This document shows, one piece after another, positions 44,478 through 53,928 of a stretch of 64,000 bases of DNA. Each line of letters opens with the position of its first letter. Position 1 is the stretch's first letter. The stretch comes from Pseudorhizobium flavum. Its GTDB lineage: Bacteria; Pseudomonadota; Alphaproteobacteria; Rhizobiales; Rhizobiaceae. The position numbers and the translations under genes were made by a program. Under the pieces are notes generated by a model. It was not told where the DNA came from and made no database searches. It was given only the letters and a program-made list of their open reading frames with translations. The stretch covers positions 2,976,001-3,040,000 of the forward strand of contig NZ_LR723670.1 in the NCBI RefSeq assembly GCF_902502825.2. Reading direction: 5' to 3'.

Positions 44478-46445
44478 ATGTGCGGATTTGCAGGATTTAT
44501 GGGTGAAACAACTCATCCCGGCGGAAAAGAACGCCTCCTTAACGGAATGGCGGAGGCGATTGCCCATCGCGGGCCTGACGGACGCGGTACCTTCACCGCA
44601 GACGGCGTGGGTCTTGCCCATGTGCGCCTTTCGATCGTCGGCCTTTCCGACGGAAGGCAGCCGATGAGCAACTCCACGGGGGACATCGTCATCACCTTCA
44701 ACGGCGAGATCTTCAACTATGTCGAACTGCGGGACGAGTTGGTAGCAAAGGGTCATCGTTTCCGCACCCAAACCGATACCGAAGTTCTGCTGCAGCTCTA
44801 CGAATCTGTCGGCGAGCAATGCCTCCAGCACCTGAACGGCGATTTCGCTTTCGCCATCTGGGACGGTCGACGTCGGCGTCTCCTTCTGGCCCGTGACAGG
44901 ATGGGGGTCCGTCCCCTTTTCTACACCCGTTCCGGTGACACTCTCTACTTTGCCTCGGAGATCAAGGCGCTGCTGGAGGTCCCAGGCGTGGAGGCGGAAC
45001 TCGATCCGTTCGCGCTGGACCAGATCTTCACGATGTGGGCGCCGATTGCGCCGCGCACCGCCTTCAAGGGGATCCTTGAGCTAGATCCCGGCCACGTCCT
45101 GATAGCGCAAGGCGGCCAGGTTACGGACAGGGCCTACTGGACGATGCAATTTCCGGACGTGCGGGATATCGATCCCGGCCGGATAGCTGATCGGCAGGAG
45201 GAACTGCAGGCACTCCTGACAGACTCGGTGCGACTGCGCATGCGCGCCGACGTGCCGGTGGGAGCCTATCTTTCCGGAGGCCTAGACTCCTCCCTCATCA
45301 CTGCGCTCGCGGCTCCGATGGCTCCGAGCGGCCTCAACACATTTTCCGTAACCTTCGACAGCGCCGAGCATGACGAGAGCAGCTTCCAGCGGCTTGTTGC
45401 CGAAAGCCTGAACACGCACCATCGGTCTGTCCGCTGCGCCGGCTCGGAAATCGCCTCGTGTTTTCCAGACGCGGTGCGCCATGCGGAACGCCCGGTTCTA
45501 AGGACTGCCCCCGCGCCTCTCTACCGCCTCTCAGGCCTTGTCCGAGGCGAGGGGATGAAGGTGGTGCTGACCGGCGAGGGTGCCGACGAAGTGTTTGCCG
45601 GCTACGATATCTTTCGCGAGGCACGCGTCCGGCGCTTCTGCGGCCGCCAACCGCATTCCCGCATCCGGCCGCATCTGTTCCGCAAGCTCTACCCCTATCT
45701 GCCGGGGTTGAAGCAGCAATCACCCCAGTACCTGGCGGCCTACTTCGGCGCTGGCACCGACCGGCCCGACGACTTGCTTTTCTCACACCGGCCGCGCTTC
45801 CGCAGCACCACCGCCGCAAAGATCTTCTATTCGGATGAGCTCAAGGCAACCCTTGGCCGCTACGATGCTGCCGAAGACCTGGCGTCGCGCCTCCCACCGG
45901 ACTTTCGCCGCTGGCATCCGCTCCACCAGGCTCAATATCTCGAGGCGCGTTTTCTCCTGCCGGGCTACATCCTCTCCAGCCAGGGCGACCGGATGGCGAT
46001 GGCACACGGGGTTGAGGGCCGCTTCCCGTTCCTCGATCATCGGGTGGTGGAATTCGCTTGCCGGCTTTCGCCTGAGGCAAAGCTGAAGGGGCTCGAGGAA
46101 AAGCACATCCTGCGCCGCCTGGCGAAAGGCCTTGTCCCTGACACGATTATCCACCGGCCAAAGCAGCCCTACCGGGCGCCGGACAGCAGTTCCTTCCTCG
46201 ACGGGCAGGCTCAAGCCTATGTCGGAGAGTGCCTGAGCGAGCAGGCGATCGCGGGCACCGGACTTTTCAATCCCCGCGCCGTCTCGCGCCTTCACGAGAA
46301 ATCCCGTTCTCGCCCGCTGTCCGGCTTCCGCGACAACGCCGCCTTCGTCGGCATCCTCTCCACCCAATTGTGGCATCGGCAGTTCGTGCAAAACAACCGT
46401 CATGGCGTCGCCTCCGCCCGCGTCGCGGCGCCTGTTGCAGGGTGA
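44478..46445 (+). CDS. asnB: asparagine synthase, glutamine-hydrolysing
   Basis: A 655-residue AsnB family enzyme. After Met removal Cys2 (MCGFAGF) is the glutaminase nucleophile; the synthetase half has the ATP pyrophosphatase loop SGGLDSSLI. Stand-alone copies beside polysaccharide genes, as here, usually amidate a uronic acid or other carboxyl of a surface polymer rather than aspartate. Flippase and GNAT-like genes follow in tight coupling. GAGAAGGTGGCC precedes ATG 44478. Confidence 0.92.
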   Translation: MCGFAGFMGETTHPGGKERLLNGMAEAIAHRGPDGRGTFTADGVGLAHVRLSIVGLSDGRQPMSNSTGDIVITFNGEIFNYVELRDELVAKGHRFRTQTDTEVLLQLYESVGEQCLQHLNGDFAFAIWDGRRRRLLLARDRMGVRPLFYTRSGDTLYFASEIKALLEVPGVEAELDPFALDQIFTMWAPIAPRTAFKGILELDPGHVLIAQGGQVTDRAYWTMQFPDVRDIDPGRIADRQEELQALLTDSVRLRMRADVPVGAYLSGGLDSSLITALAAPMAPSGLNTFSVTFDSAEHDESSFQRLVAESLNTHHRSVRCAGSEIASCFPDAVRHAERPVLRTAPAPLYRLSGLVRGEGMKVVLTGEGADEVFAGYDIFREARVRRFCGRQPHSRIRPHLFRKLYPYLPGLKQQSPQYLAAYFGAGTDRPDDLLFSHRPRFRSTTAAKIFYSDELKATLGRYDAAEDLASRLPPDFRRWHPLHQAQYLEARFLLPGYILSSQGDRMAMAHGVEGRFPFLDHRVVEFACRLSPEAKLKGLEEKHILRRLAKGLVPDTIIHRPKQPYRAPDSSSFLDGQAQAYVGECLSEQAIAGTGLFNPRAVSRLHEKSRSRPLSGFRDNAAFVGILSTQLWHRQFVQNNRHGVASARVAAPVAG

Positions 46446-46450
46446 GCGCA

Positions 46451-47761
46451 ATGGGTGAGCACGCGTCGCGGATCCGCAACCTTCGCGCCCTCCTGCCGCA
46501 CGCGGCAGCCTATGCCGCATCGGGCGGCAGCCTGATCGTCAGCTCGGCCGCGCAGCTCCTCACCTTCGCCATCCTCGCCCGCTTCCTCGGCGTCGATGAG
46601 TTCAGCCTTTTCGTTGCCATAACGGCTCTTTCCAACGTCGCCGTGCATCTCTGCGGACTAGGGGCGACGGAATGCCTCGTGCGCAGGGTCGCGCGGGACC
46701 AGGCAATCTACCCGACGTTCCTGGGTCACAATCTCATCCTGATCGCGACAACCGGGCTTCTTCTGCTTGTGATCGGCGCCGCCGCCCTGCCGTTCTTCTT
46801 CCAGGTCGCCGAGAGCCGGCTGGCAAACGTCCTGCTGATTACGACGATGCTGGCGACGAACATCGTCCTTGTCCGGGCCATCCTTTTCACCGAACAGGTC
46901 TTCATCGCCTTCTCCAACTTCGGGGCTGCAAACAAGGCTGTCATGGGCTTTGCGTTGATCCGCACGGCCGCAGCGGCGCTCGCGTGTATCGTCTTCGGGG
47001 TGTCGACCCTGCAGGGCTGGATCATCTGGCAGTTTGCGGCACACGCTCTGTTTCTGGCCGCATGTGTCGCCGCTCTGCGCCCTCTCGGCCCACCTCGGTT
47101 CCGCATAGTCCGGGAAGAGCTCAGGCTCGGCCTCTACTTCAGCATCCCGTTTATTCTGAAGGCGGCCAGGCAGAATGCCGATCTCGTCGTGCTGAGCCTC
47201 GTGACCAGCGCCGAGATCATGTCCAGCTACAGCGTTGCCCGACGGATCATCGAGAGCAGCTACCTCTCGGTGGATGCCCTCAACCGCATCCTTTATCCCG
47301 GAACCGCCCGGGCGAGCGCCGCCGGCTTGCACCATGCCTCGGCGCGGGTGGGACGGATCTTCCTCGTGGCGCTTGCGATCAGTGTTGCAGCGGCCGTGGC
47401 CGTTTTCCTGCTGGCACCGGTGCTGCCCTACCTGTTCGGGCACGAGTACACCTCGCTCGTGCAGTTCGTCCGCTACCTCTGCTGGGTGCTGATCCCGGTC
47501 TCCTGCTGGGCGATCGCGCTCGAGGCGCTGGGCGCGGCCGGACACCAGGGGTCCCGTGGCGCGGTTCTTGGCGGCGGCAGCCTGCTCGGGGCCGCACTCG
47601 CCGCCTGGGCGACCTGGTATGCCCCGCCGGCTGGTACGATCGTCTCCTACTATGTGATCGAGATCGCCATGACGATCGCGGCCTGGCTGGTCTATTTCCG
47701 CGTCCTCGCCAGATCCCGTAATGGTGACCTCTCCATTCGGTCCGGTGTTCCGGCCGAATGA
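46451..47761 (+). CDS. polysaccharide flippase (Wzx-like, MOP superfamily)
   Basis: A 436-residue membrane protein with about 12-14 helices. The start (AASGGSLIVSSAAQLLTFAI followed by LARFLGVDEFSLF) and the mid segment KAARQNADLVVLSLV are typical of oligosaccharide lipid flippases. Starts: ATG 46451 with AGGGTG before it, or GTG 46442, which would overlap the asnB stop by GTGA. It likely moves a lipid-linked repeat unit across the inner membrane. Confidence 0.87.
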   Translation: MGEHASRIRNLRALLPHAAAYAASGGSLIVSSAAQLLTFAILARFLGVDEFSLFVAITALSNVAVHLCGLGATECLVRRVARDQAIYPTFLGHNLILIATTGLLLLVIGAAALPFFFQVAESRLANVLLITTMLATNIVLVRAILFTEQVFIAFSNFGAANKAVMGFALIRTAAAALACIVFGVSTLQGWIIWQFAAHALFLAACVAALRPLGPPRFRIVREELRLGLYFSIPFILKAARQNADLVVLSLVTSAEIMSSYSVARRIIESSYLSVDALNRILYPGTARASAAGLHHASARVGRIFLVALAISVAAAVAVFLLAPVLPYLFGHEYTSLVQFVRYLCWVLIPVSCWAIALEALGAAGHQGSRGAVLGGGSLLGAALAAWATWYAPPAGTIVSYYVIEIAMTIAAWLVYFRVLARSRNGDLSIRSGVPAE

Positions 47762-48912
47762 ACCACTCCGCCCCCGCCCTCCACGCTCCTTCACCTGTAG
47801 GGTCTTCGACGCCAGCCCCATCTCGCGGGGTGCAGCCAATGTCCTGGGGCGACCTTGAGGATGTTGGCCGCCTTTTCAACCAGGCTTTCCGTCAGGTGGC
47901 CAAGGCACCTTCCCGAGATCTGGTCGCCTACCTGGATCACCTCTTCCTTTCTTCGCCCAACTACACGGAAGAAGCTGGATCTCTCGTGCATCGAAACGCC
48001 GCCGGGCGGATTGACAGCGCGCTCCTGGCGCTACCCATGGCCTTCGAGATCGAGAACAGGAGGATCACCGCACGCCTCCTCTGCGCCTTCATGGCCGATG
48101 GCAGAGCAGGACTGGCGGGGGCGGCACGCATAGCCCGCGCCATCCGGGTCTCGAATCCGGAGTTCTGCTTCTCCGACAACGCTTCTCCCGTCAGTGCCGA
48201 CCACTGGATGGCCGGAGGCGGCAGCATGCTTCCGGTCCAGAGCCTGGAATGGCGCCGGACATTCCGCCCAACAGGCGCGATGATGGAGCGGATACGGACG
48301 AAATTGCCGTGGTTGAACGAGCCGTTCCTCTCCATCGCCGCGTATCCCGTCGACCAAATGGCACGCCGCATGATGCCTTCGCTTGCCGCACGGCAGGAAC
48401 CGCGGGGGCGTTGGGTCACTGCGGACGCCGACAGACTGCTGCACTGCTTCCAAACCATGACACGCCACTTTTCCCTGCGCCCTTCCTGGTCGAAGGATGA
48501 GTTTGTCTGGCTGCTCGAAAGCGCTGCCTCGAACCGGATGCAGGGCACGCTTACATCCAAGGTCCTGCTGGACCGAGAGGACAAGGAGATCGGAGCCTGC
48601 ATCTACTTCCACAGCCCGCGCCGGACCGCTCATGTGCTGAACGTGCTGAGCGAACCGGGGCACGAGGTGGAAGTGGTCGAAGCCATGTTCGCCGAATTCG
48701 AGGCATCGGGGCATGTGGCGGCGCGCGGGATGGCGCAGCCCTTCCTGATGAACGCGCTGCTGCGGACCGGCAGGACGAGCTTTGCGAACCGCGGCTACTT
48801 CTGCATGACGACGGATCGCAAGGATGTGCGCAATGCCGTCGTGCATGATGATCTCTACGTCGGCGGCCTCGCCTCCGAAAGCTGGAGCCGGCTGCTGACG
48901 GACTTCCGCTGA
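47758..48912 (+). CDS. GNAT-like acyltransferase of the polysaccharide locus
   Basis: A 384-residue soluble protein. The first ~130 residues (DVGRLFNQAFR, then LLCAFMADGRAGLAGAARIARAI) follow a GNAT acetyltransferase layout; the C-terminal third (IGACIYFHSPRRTAHVLNVL) looks like a second GNAT-type half. Similar proteins accompany exopolysaccharide clusters and may modify sugars. ATG 47758 overlaps the flippase stop by ATGA. It is the last intact gene before the IS element. Confidence 0.7.
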   Translation: MNHSAPALHAPSPVGSSTPAPSRGVQPMSWGDLEDVGRLFNQAFRQVAKAPSRDLVAYLDHLFLSSPNYTEEAGSLVHRNAAGRIDSALLALPMAFEIENRRITARLLCAFMADGRAGLAGAARIARAIRVSNPEFCFSDNASPVSADHWMAGGGSMLPVQSLEWRRTFRPTGAMMERIRTKLPWLNEPFLSIAAYPVDQMARRMMPSLAARQEPRGRWVTADADRLLHCFQTMTRHFSLRPSWSKDEFVWLLESAASNRMQGTLTSKVLLDREDKEIGACIYFHSPRRTAHVLNVLSEPGHEVEVVEAMFAEFEASGHVAARGMAQPFLMNALLRTGRTSFANRGYFCMTTDRKDVRNAVVHDDLYVGGLASESWSRLLTDFR

Positions 48913-48988
48913 ACTGTCCGTCGTCGAATGATTTGAAACTTTTTGGGCGTGGGAAGATTGGAGTTTCCGGCTCGGTTTTCGGGTTGAT

Positions 48989-49969
48989 TTAAGCCGCTTT
49001 GGCCTGGTGGTTCAAGCGGCGTTGTCTGATGGTGTCGCGTTTGATCCTTTCGCGTTCGAGGAGGATTGTTTGGCCGCGCCCGAAGTAGACGTCGGCCGGG
49101 GTGAGATTTTCGAGGCTCTCGTGGTATCGGCGATGATTGTAATGCTCCACGAAGGCCGCGATCTGCGCTTCGAGGTCTTCCTGGAAGAAGTAGTTTTCCA
49201 GCAGAATGCGGCTCTTCAACGTCTGGTGCCAGCGCTCGATCTTGCCCTGCGTTTGGGGGTGGCCGGGAGCCCCGTGAACCTGATCGATCTTGTATTTGTC
49301 CAGCCATTCGCCGAGATCTGAGGCGACGTAACACGGGCCGTTATCCGACAGCAGGCGCGGCCGGTGTTCGACCTTGACCTTGTCGCAGCCTGAGGCGGCC
49401 AGCGCCAGGTCGAGCGTGTCGGTGACATCCTCGACCTTCATGCTGGTGCACAGCTTCCAGGCGATGATGTAGCGGGAATAATCGTCGAGGATGGTCGACA
49501 GATAGAACCATCCCCAGCCGATGACCTTCAAGTAGGTGAAGTCAGTTTGCCACATCTCGTTCGGGCGCGTGGTCTTGTCCTTGAATTCGTCATTGGCCTT
49601 GATGACGATATAGGCTGGCGAGGTGATTAGGTCATGGGCCTTGAGCAGGCGGTAGACCGAAGCCTCTGAGACGAAATAGCTTTCCATGTCGGTGAACTTC
49701 ACCGCCAGCTCGCGTGGCGACAGATCGGCATGATCGAGCGCGAGTGTGATGATGCGATCCCTGATATCGTCGGGGATACGGTTCCACACCCGTGACGGCG
49801 CGGATGTCCGGTCTTCCAGCCCCTCAACACCGTGGGTCTGGAAGCGATCATACCAGCGATAGAAGGTTGGTCTTGGAATGCCGAGCTTGTCGAGGGTTTG
49901 CCTGGCTGGCAGATGAGACCCCTCGACAAGCCGGATGATCTCGAGTTTTTCGGTGGCGGGATATCTCAT
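48989..49969 (-). CDS. IS3-family transposase, OrfB (integrase core)
   Basis: A 326-residue DDE transposase. After a helix-turn-helix region (LPARQTLDKLGIPRPTFYRW) comes the rve core: Asp in WQTDFTYLKV, Asp in LLSDNGPCYVA and Glu in HPQTQGKIERWHQT, the complete DDE set. Begins by ATGA overlap with OrfA; it is probably also made as an OrfAB fusion by frameshifting at 49998-50004. It appears intact and could be active. Confidence 0.93.
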   Translation of the reverse strand: MRYPATEKLEIIRLVEGSHLPARQTLDKLGIPRPTFYRWYDRFQTHGVEGLEDRTSAPSRVWNRIPDDIRDRIITLALDHADLSPRELAVKFTDMESYFVSEASVYRLLKAHDLITSPAYIVIKANDEFKDKTTRPNEMWQTDFTYLKVIGWGWFYLSTILDDYSRYIIAWKLCTSMKVEDVTDTLDLALAASGCDKVKVEHRPRLLSDNGPCYVASDLGEWLDKYKIDQVHGAPGHPQTQGKIERWHQTLKSRILLENYFFQEDLEAQIAAFVEHYNHRRYHESLENLTPADVYFGRGQTILLERERIKRDTIRQRRLNHQAKAA

Positions 49970-50340
49970 TCTTCGTCGCCCCCATCCGCGATCATGCTTT
50001 TTTTAAGCAGGCGGTTTTCCAGGGTGAGGTCGGCCAGCGCCTCTTTCAGGTCGCGGCTTTCACGGCGTAGCGCCTTGACCTCATCGCTGGTGGCCGAGCG
50101 GGCAGTGTCACCGGCTAGCCGCTTCTTGCCCGCTTCGAGGAATTCCTTCGACCAGCTATAATACAGGCTCTCGGCGATCCCTTCGCGGCGGCAGATCGCG
50201 GCAATGCTGTCTTCACCGCGAAGGCCTTCCAGCACGATGCGGATTTTCTCCTCCGACGAATGGTGCTTGCGCGTGGCGCGACGGATATCCTTGATCGTCT
50301 TCTCGGCCGACGATGTCTGCGGCCCGGTTTTCTGTCTCAT
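49966..50340 (-). CDS. IS3-family transposase, OrfA
   Basis: A 124-residue protein: a basic start, a helix-turn-helix (SIAAICRREGIAESLYYSW) and a leucine-zipper-like tail (DLKEALADLTLENRLLKKSM) that in this family pairs with OrfB. AAGGAAGCGAAG before ATG 50340 favours this start over the frame limit at 50391. Confidence 0.9.
   Translation of the reverse strand: MRQKTGPQTSSAEKTIKDIRRATRKHHSSEEKIRIVLEGLRGEDSIAAICRREGIAESLYYSWSKEFLEAGKKRLAGDTARSATSDEVKALRRESRDLKEALADLTLENRLLKKSMIADGGDEE
49998..50004 (-). promoter_or_regulatory. A7 slippery site for -1 frameshifting in the IS
   Basis: On the minus strand TTAAAAAAAGC lies 30 nt before the OrfB ATG. The OrfB frame is the -1 frame there and stays open through to its ATG, so slippage would give OrfAB. 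Confidence 0.7.
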
Positions 50341-50420
50341 CTTCGCTTCCTTTGAATGAGCTACGATGAGCCGAAAATCCTCTCTTCTCAATTAAACCAG
50401 TTCTGTCTCATAGGCGTTGA

Positions 50421-52277
50421 TGGCGGACACGCGGCTATAACCTCGCCCGTCTCCACTTCGTCGACGCCAGCCTGATGATGGGGCGCGACCGGGATTTCGA
50501 CTTCGACCCTGAGACGCTGGACCGGATCCACTACCTGATGGCCGCGCTGAAGAAGGAGGGCATCTACTGGATGATCGATGGCCTCACATCCTGGAGTGGA
50601 GGCTATGGCGGTATCGAGCATCGCTGGGAACCCACTCCGGGATTGAAGCTCGAGATGCACTACGATGAACAAGCTTTTTCTCACTGGCGACGACTGGTCA
50701 CCAGCCTTCTGGCCGGAGTGAACCCGTATACCGGTGTCGCTCCGATCCGTGACGAGGCTCTCGCACTGCTGATCCTAGCCAACGAAGGCGGAATGGTATT
50801 CGAGACAGTCGTCCATGAAAGGAATGGGAAGCCGCACTACCCGGACAGCTTGCGTAAGCCCTTCAACGAGTGGCTGCAGGGGCACTATTTGAATGATGCG
50901 GAGCTCCAGAAGGCCTGGGGTGACCTGCAGCCCGACGAAAGCCTGCAATCGAGCACGATCCGACTGCCTGCCGACCGATACAACGACACGGCTCGGATGC
51001 GGGATCTGCAGGCCTACTTCGTGAGCGCCGAACAAGCACTCCTGGAGAAGATGACGGAGGTGGTTCGCCGCCTCGGATATGACGGCCTCGTCAGCTCCTA
51101 TAACAACTGGCCGACCAACCAGACCGCACTCACACGCTCACGACTACAGGCGGTCACCATGAATACCTACCACGACTGGGTGAGCGGGTATCAGTCCGGC
51201 GCGAAGATCACGGGTGAAAGTTCGATCGGCGATGGGGCAGCCTATCTGCGCATGGCGGCAGCCGCGCGCTGGCTGGGAAAGCCGTTCGTCATGAGCGAAT
51301 ACGACCACCTCTTCTGGAACCCCTACCGCTACGAGGCCGGACTTGCTGTTCCGTCCTACGCTGCCCTGCAGGGCTGGGATGCGCTTTGCCGCCATGGGCA
51401 CGGCCCCATTGCCTTGCGCTATGGGGAGCCGTTCGCGCACAAGCGGGCAATGCTTCCCTACGCCATTGCACTCGATCCGGTGGCGCGGGCCGGGGAAACC
51501 CTTGCGGCCCTGTTGTTCAGGCGACAGGATGTTTCCCGGGCAAGGAACACCATTCCCTTCTCCGTCGAAGACGTTTCGGATCTGACGGGAGACATGCAGG
51601 CGGCGGAGCCGGATGGGCTGACGTTTCTGGCCGTGGTTTCTAGCATCGGTCTGCAGAAAAGCGAGGGCCTCAGAACGCCCTACACCATCGGGCAGCCGCG
51701 ATCGGATGGTCAGGCCGAAAACCTCCTGCGCTCCATGAAAGATGCTGGCCTTCTGGCCTCTACGAACCGGACCGATCCTTCCATCGGGGTTTTCGAAAGC
51801 GACACGCGCGAGCTCCTGTTCGATGTCGCGAGAAAGACCCTCCAGGTGGTTACGCCGCGAACGGAAGCTGCGGCGTTTTCATCCGTCACAGCGCCCCTAC
51901 CTCTTGGCTCCCTGCATATCATTCGCGCCGAGGGAGGAGGATTGTTGGCGGCCTCGGTCATCGATGGCGCCCCTTCCCTCGCGCAAAGCCGGCGTATTCT
52001 CATTATCTACGCGACTGATGCCCGCAACACCGGCATGCGGTTCCGGGATGCCGCAAACCGGGTGATCGACGACTTCGGAAAGCTTCCCGTACTTATCCGA
52101 AAGGGAAGTGTATCACTGTCCCTGCCTGAGAGATCCGGTTCCTGGCGCTTGTTGCCGGTCGGACTGGACGGCACCGTCCATCAGCCGGTCCTTCAACGCG
52201 CTGGTCCCGTGGATCTCACTCTCAGCAACGACACCCCCCTCGGCCCGACCACCTTCTTCCTGCTGGAATTCGACTGA
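50421..52277 (+). pseudogene. glycoside hydrolase (clan GH-A-like), 5' end lost to the IS
   Basis: The open frame begins after a TGA at 50418 and reads WRTRGYNLARLHFVDASL, an internal strand-helix of a TIM-barrel glycosidase, not a start. About 618 residues remain. The retained part has ILANEGG (Asn-Glu acid/base pair) and FVMSEYDH (candidate nucleophile Glu), and a C-terminal beta-rich domain. The missing part is not on the other side of the element, where the GNAT-like gene ends, so insertion came with a deletion or the gene was moved. An ATG at 50475 gives a 600-residue frame but is unlikely to be native. Confidence 0.8.
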
Positions 52278-52386
52278 TCCCTTATCCGCCGGCGACGGGA
52301 TCAAATCGCCACCGCTGTGGTTGGGTGATTGTGGCATGGGGCGCATTCATTTGCGCCGGCTGCCCAAACAGGAAGGAGAAATCGCA

Positions 52387-52602
52387 ATGGCGAACGCGAG
52401 TTCAAAGCACATCGGATCCGGCGCGCACGGGAAGTCCTCTGGAACCGGAGCACTCACCGATGTGGACAAGGATCTTCTGCCGGACAACATGGTCCTGTCG
52501 AACCGTGACAAGGCACAGCATTCGCGAGAGCGCGGTCTAGACAGCAAGACTGTACAGACAGAACAGTTTCACGACCACCAGGACAATCACCTGGAGAGGT
52601 AG
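52387..52602 (+). CDS. small hypothetical protein
   Basis: A 71-residue hydrophilic protein rich in Gly, Ser, His, Asp and Lys; probably disordered. GGAAGGAGAAATC before ATG 52387 is a strong RBS. Notable segments are LPDNMVLSNRDKAQHSRERG and the His-rich FHDHQDNHLER at the end. No family recognised; size and composition match the other small stress genes here. Confidence 0.6.
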   Translation: MANASSKHIGSGAHGKSSGTGALTDVDKDLLPDNMVLSNRDKAQHSRERGLDSKTVQTEQFHDHQDNHLER

Positions 52603-52655
52603 CCTGTAAAGTCTGCGTGAGAATTCAGACATCGGCCGTTCGTGAACGATTCTAA

Positions 52656-52688
52656 CCTCCCACGGCGCTTGTATGTTGCCGTGGGAGG
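52656..52688. repeat. inverted repeat with 11-bp stem
   Basis: CCTCCCACGGC (52656-52666) and GCCGTGGGAGG (52678-52688) around an 11-base loop. No T tract follows on the plus strand. It may end transcription of the 71-residue gene or serve as a protein site. Confidence 0.6.
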
Positions 52689-52767
52689 AGTAGGCTTTGC
52701 GTCATACCTTGGAAGCGCCGGGACCACATGGCGCCAGGACGTTGCTCCGGACCACGGAGGGCCACCA

Positions 52768-52965
52768 ATGACTCAGCATATTCAGGGAAGTGCATTCGAG
52801 CCGCAGGATCTGGCCTGCATGCAGAGGCTGTTCAGCGCAGCCTGCGCCGCACGAGGCGTGGACGGCAAGGGGGAAGCGGCCAACCAGCTCGCCGCTCGCA
52901 TCTTCAAACTCTATCAGCAGGGCCTGCGAGAAGAGAAGGATCTAGGTTCTCACCTGCAGGCATAA
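52768..52965 (+). CDS. small hypothetical protein
   Basis: A 65-residue, mainly helical protein: FEPQDLACMQRLFSAACAAR and ANQLAARIFKLYQQGLREEK suggest two helices. CACGGAGG precedes ATG 52768, so the longer frame to 52642 (which would run through the inverted repeat) is rejected. The helix pair resembles small uncharacterised rhizobial proteins, but I cannot name the family. It converges on the ferritin-like gene, 11 bp away. Confidence 0.6.
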   Translation: MTQHIQGSAFEPQDLACMQRLFSAACAARGVDGKGEAANQLAARIFKLYQQGLREEKDLGSHLQA

Positions 52966-52976
52966 GTTGCCACAAC

Positions 52977-53483
52977 TCATCGCTTGGCCTGGAGGTCTCG
53001 CTCGTCCCGGAGAAGGTAGAGACGTGTGGTGTCGTCCAGATTACCTTCAAGCCAATCGGCCATGGCAATCTCTTCCTGGAGGATTCGTTCGAAGACCGCT
53101 TTTGCTTCGACCTCGCCGAGTTCGTCAGCCGCAGCGATGAGAACACGATAGGCAGCGATTTCCATGTGCTCGAAAGCGTAACCCGCCATCGCTCCCCTCA
53201 CAACCTCGTCGGATGTCAGGACACCCCCGAGCCCCTGAGCCGTTGCCGCCAGTCTCCCCGTCAGATCCCTGACCAGCGAAATCCCTCCGGATGGTAGGGT
53301 ATCCAGCAATTCCTGGAGAAGACGCAGATGCTCCTGTGTCTCCAGAACATGCCTCTCGATCCGCGCCTTCAGTTCCGGATAACTCTGTATCCTATTGGCC
53401 TGCGCGGTCAGCATGGTCAGCGCCTGCTCCTCCATCGCGTGCGCGTCGCGAAGCCAGGCAATAAAGCGATCCTTCATGTGCAT
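52977..53483 (-). CDS. DUF892-like ferritin-fold protein (second copy)
   Basis: A 168-residue four-helix protein. WLRDAHAMEEQALTML, HVLETQEHLRLLQELL and AFEHMEIAAYRVLI carry the Glu and His residues expected for a di-metal site of the YciE/YciF group. It is clearly divergent from the copy at 14000-14497. ATG 53483 has GAGGAGATC before it; the frame continues upstream to 53582 without support. A GGAAC with an 18-base spacer to GTT lies upstream (53518-53543), a poor stress promoter match. Confidence 0.85.
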   Translation of the reverse strand: MHMKDRFIAWLRDAHAMEEQALTMLTAQANRIQSYPELKARIERHVLETQEHLRLLQELLDTLPSGGISLVRDLTGRLAATAQGLGGVLTSDEVVRGAMAGYAFEHMEIAAYRVLIAAADELGEVEAKAVFERILQEEIAMADWLEGNLDDTTRLYLLRDERDLQAKR

Positions 53484-53692
53484 CTTGATCTCCTCAGGGA
53501 CTCGAGCGCTTGCCCTCAACTCGACCTTTATCAGACCGGTTCCGACAAAAAACGGGAACTTAGGGCGGCATCTGCAGTTCATCGATTATAGCCATGAAGA
53601 ACAAGGTCGCCTGATGCGGAAGTTGAACCACGCAGACGCGATGATAGGCGCGGCGGCGATCGAGAACTAGATCAGGTACGAAGGAGACGGAC

Positions 53693-53854
53693 ATCAACTC
53701 GCCAGATCCAAGAGAGCCCCACGAAACCCCGCCAGTCCCGGCACCGGATCTCAACCCTGTGCCGCCGATCGCCGAGCCTGAACCAGATCGGCTGCCGGAC
53801 GAAGATCCAGTGCCCAATCCTGACGAGACGAGCGAACCGCCTGTCTACGCCTAG
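53693..53854 (+). CDS. Pro/Asp/Glu-rich small protein with a possible ATC start
   Basis: A 53-codon open frame, read as xNSPDPREPHETPPVPAP and ending DETSEPPVYA. Its composition (Pro, Asp, Glu) is clearly non-random, and it resembles small Pro-rich proteins of rhizobia. There is no ATG, GTG or TTG in frame between the upstream stop and the body. AAGGAG (53681-53686) lies exactly 6 nt before an ATC at 53693, so either ATC is used as a rare start or an ATG has mutated and the gene is dying. Confidence 0.5.
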   Translation: MNSPDPREPHETPPVPAPDLNPVPPIAEPEPDRLPDEDPVPNPDETSEPPVYA

Positions 53855-53873
53855 TACGCTGGCTGAACCTCAT

Positions 53874-53898
53874 GGAACTAGAGTATCCTGCGCGCGTT
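53874..53898 (+). promoter_or_regulatory. EcfG-type promoter of the phospholipase D gene
   Basis: GGAAC (53874-53878), 16-base spacer, CGTT (53895-53898): exact consensus, 30 bp before GTG 53929. Confidence 0.7.
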
Positions 53899-53928
53899 CA
53901 TCTACGATCGCTATCAAGGGGTGCGTAG

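Larger units (their letters stand above)
48913..50420 (-). mobile_element. IS3-family insertion sequence (ends approximate)
   Basis: Two overlapping transposase frames in IS3 arrangement. I could not find convincing terminal inverted repeats or a target duplication: the outer sequences share only GAACTG (48912-48917 and, inverted, 50400-50405). The right edge must lie at or before 50421, where glycosidase coding sequence begins. Confidence 0.8.

Noticed and set aside
48913..50420. Terminal inverted repeats and target duplication of the IS3 element
   Set aside because: Only GAACTG is shared between the outer sequences and no flanking duplication fits, so exact ends are not given.
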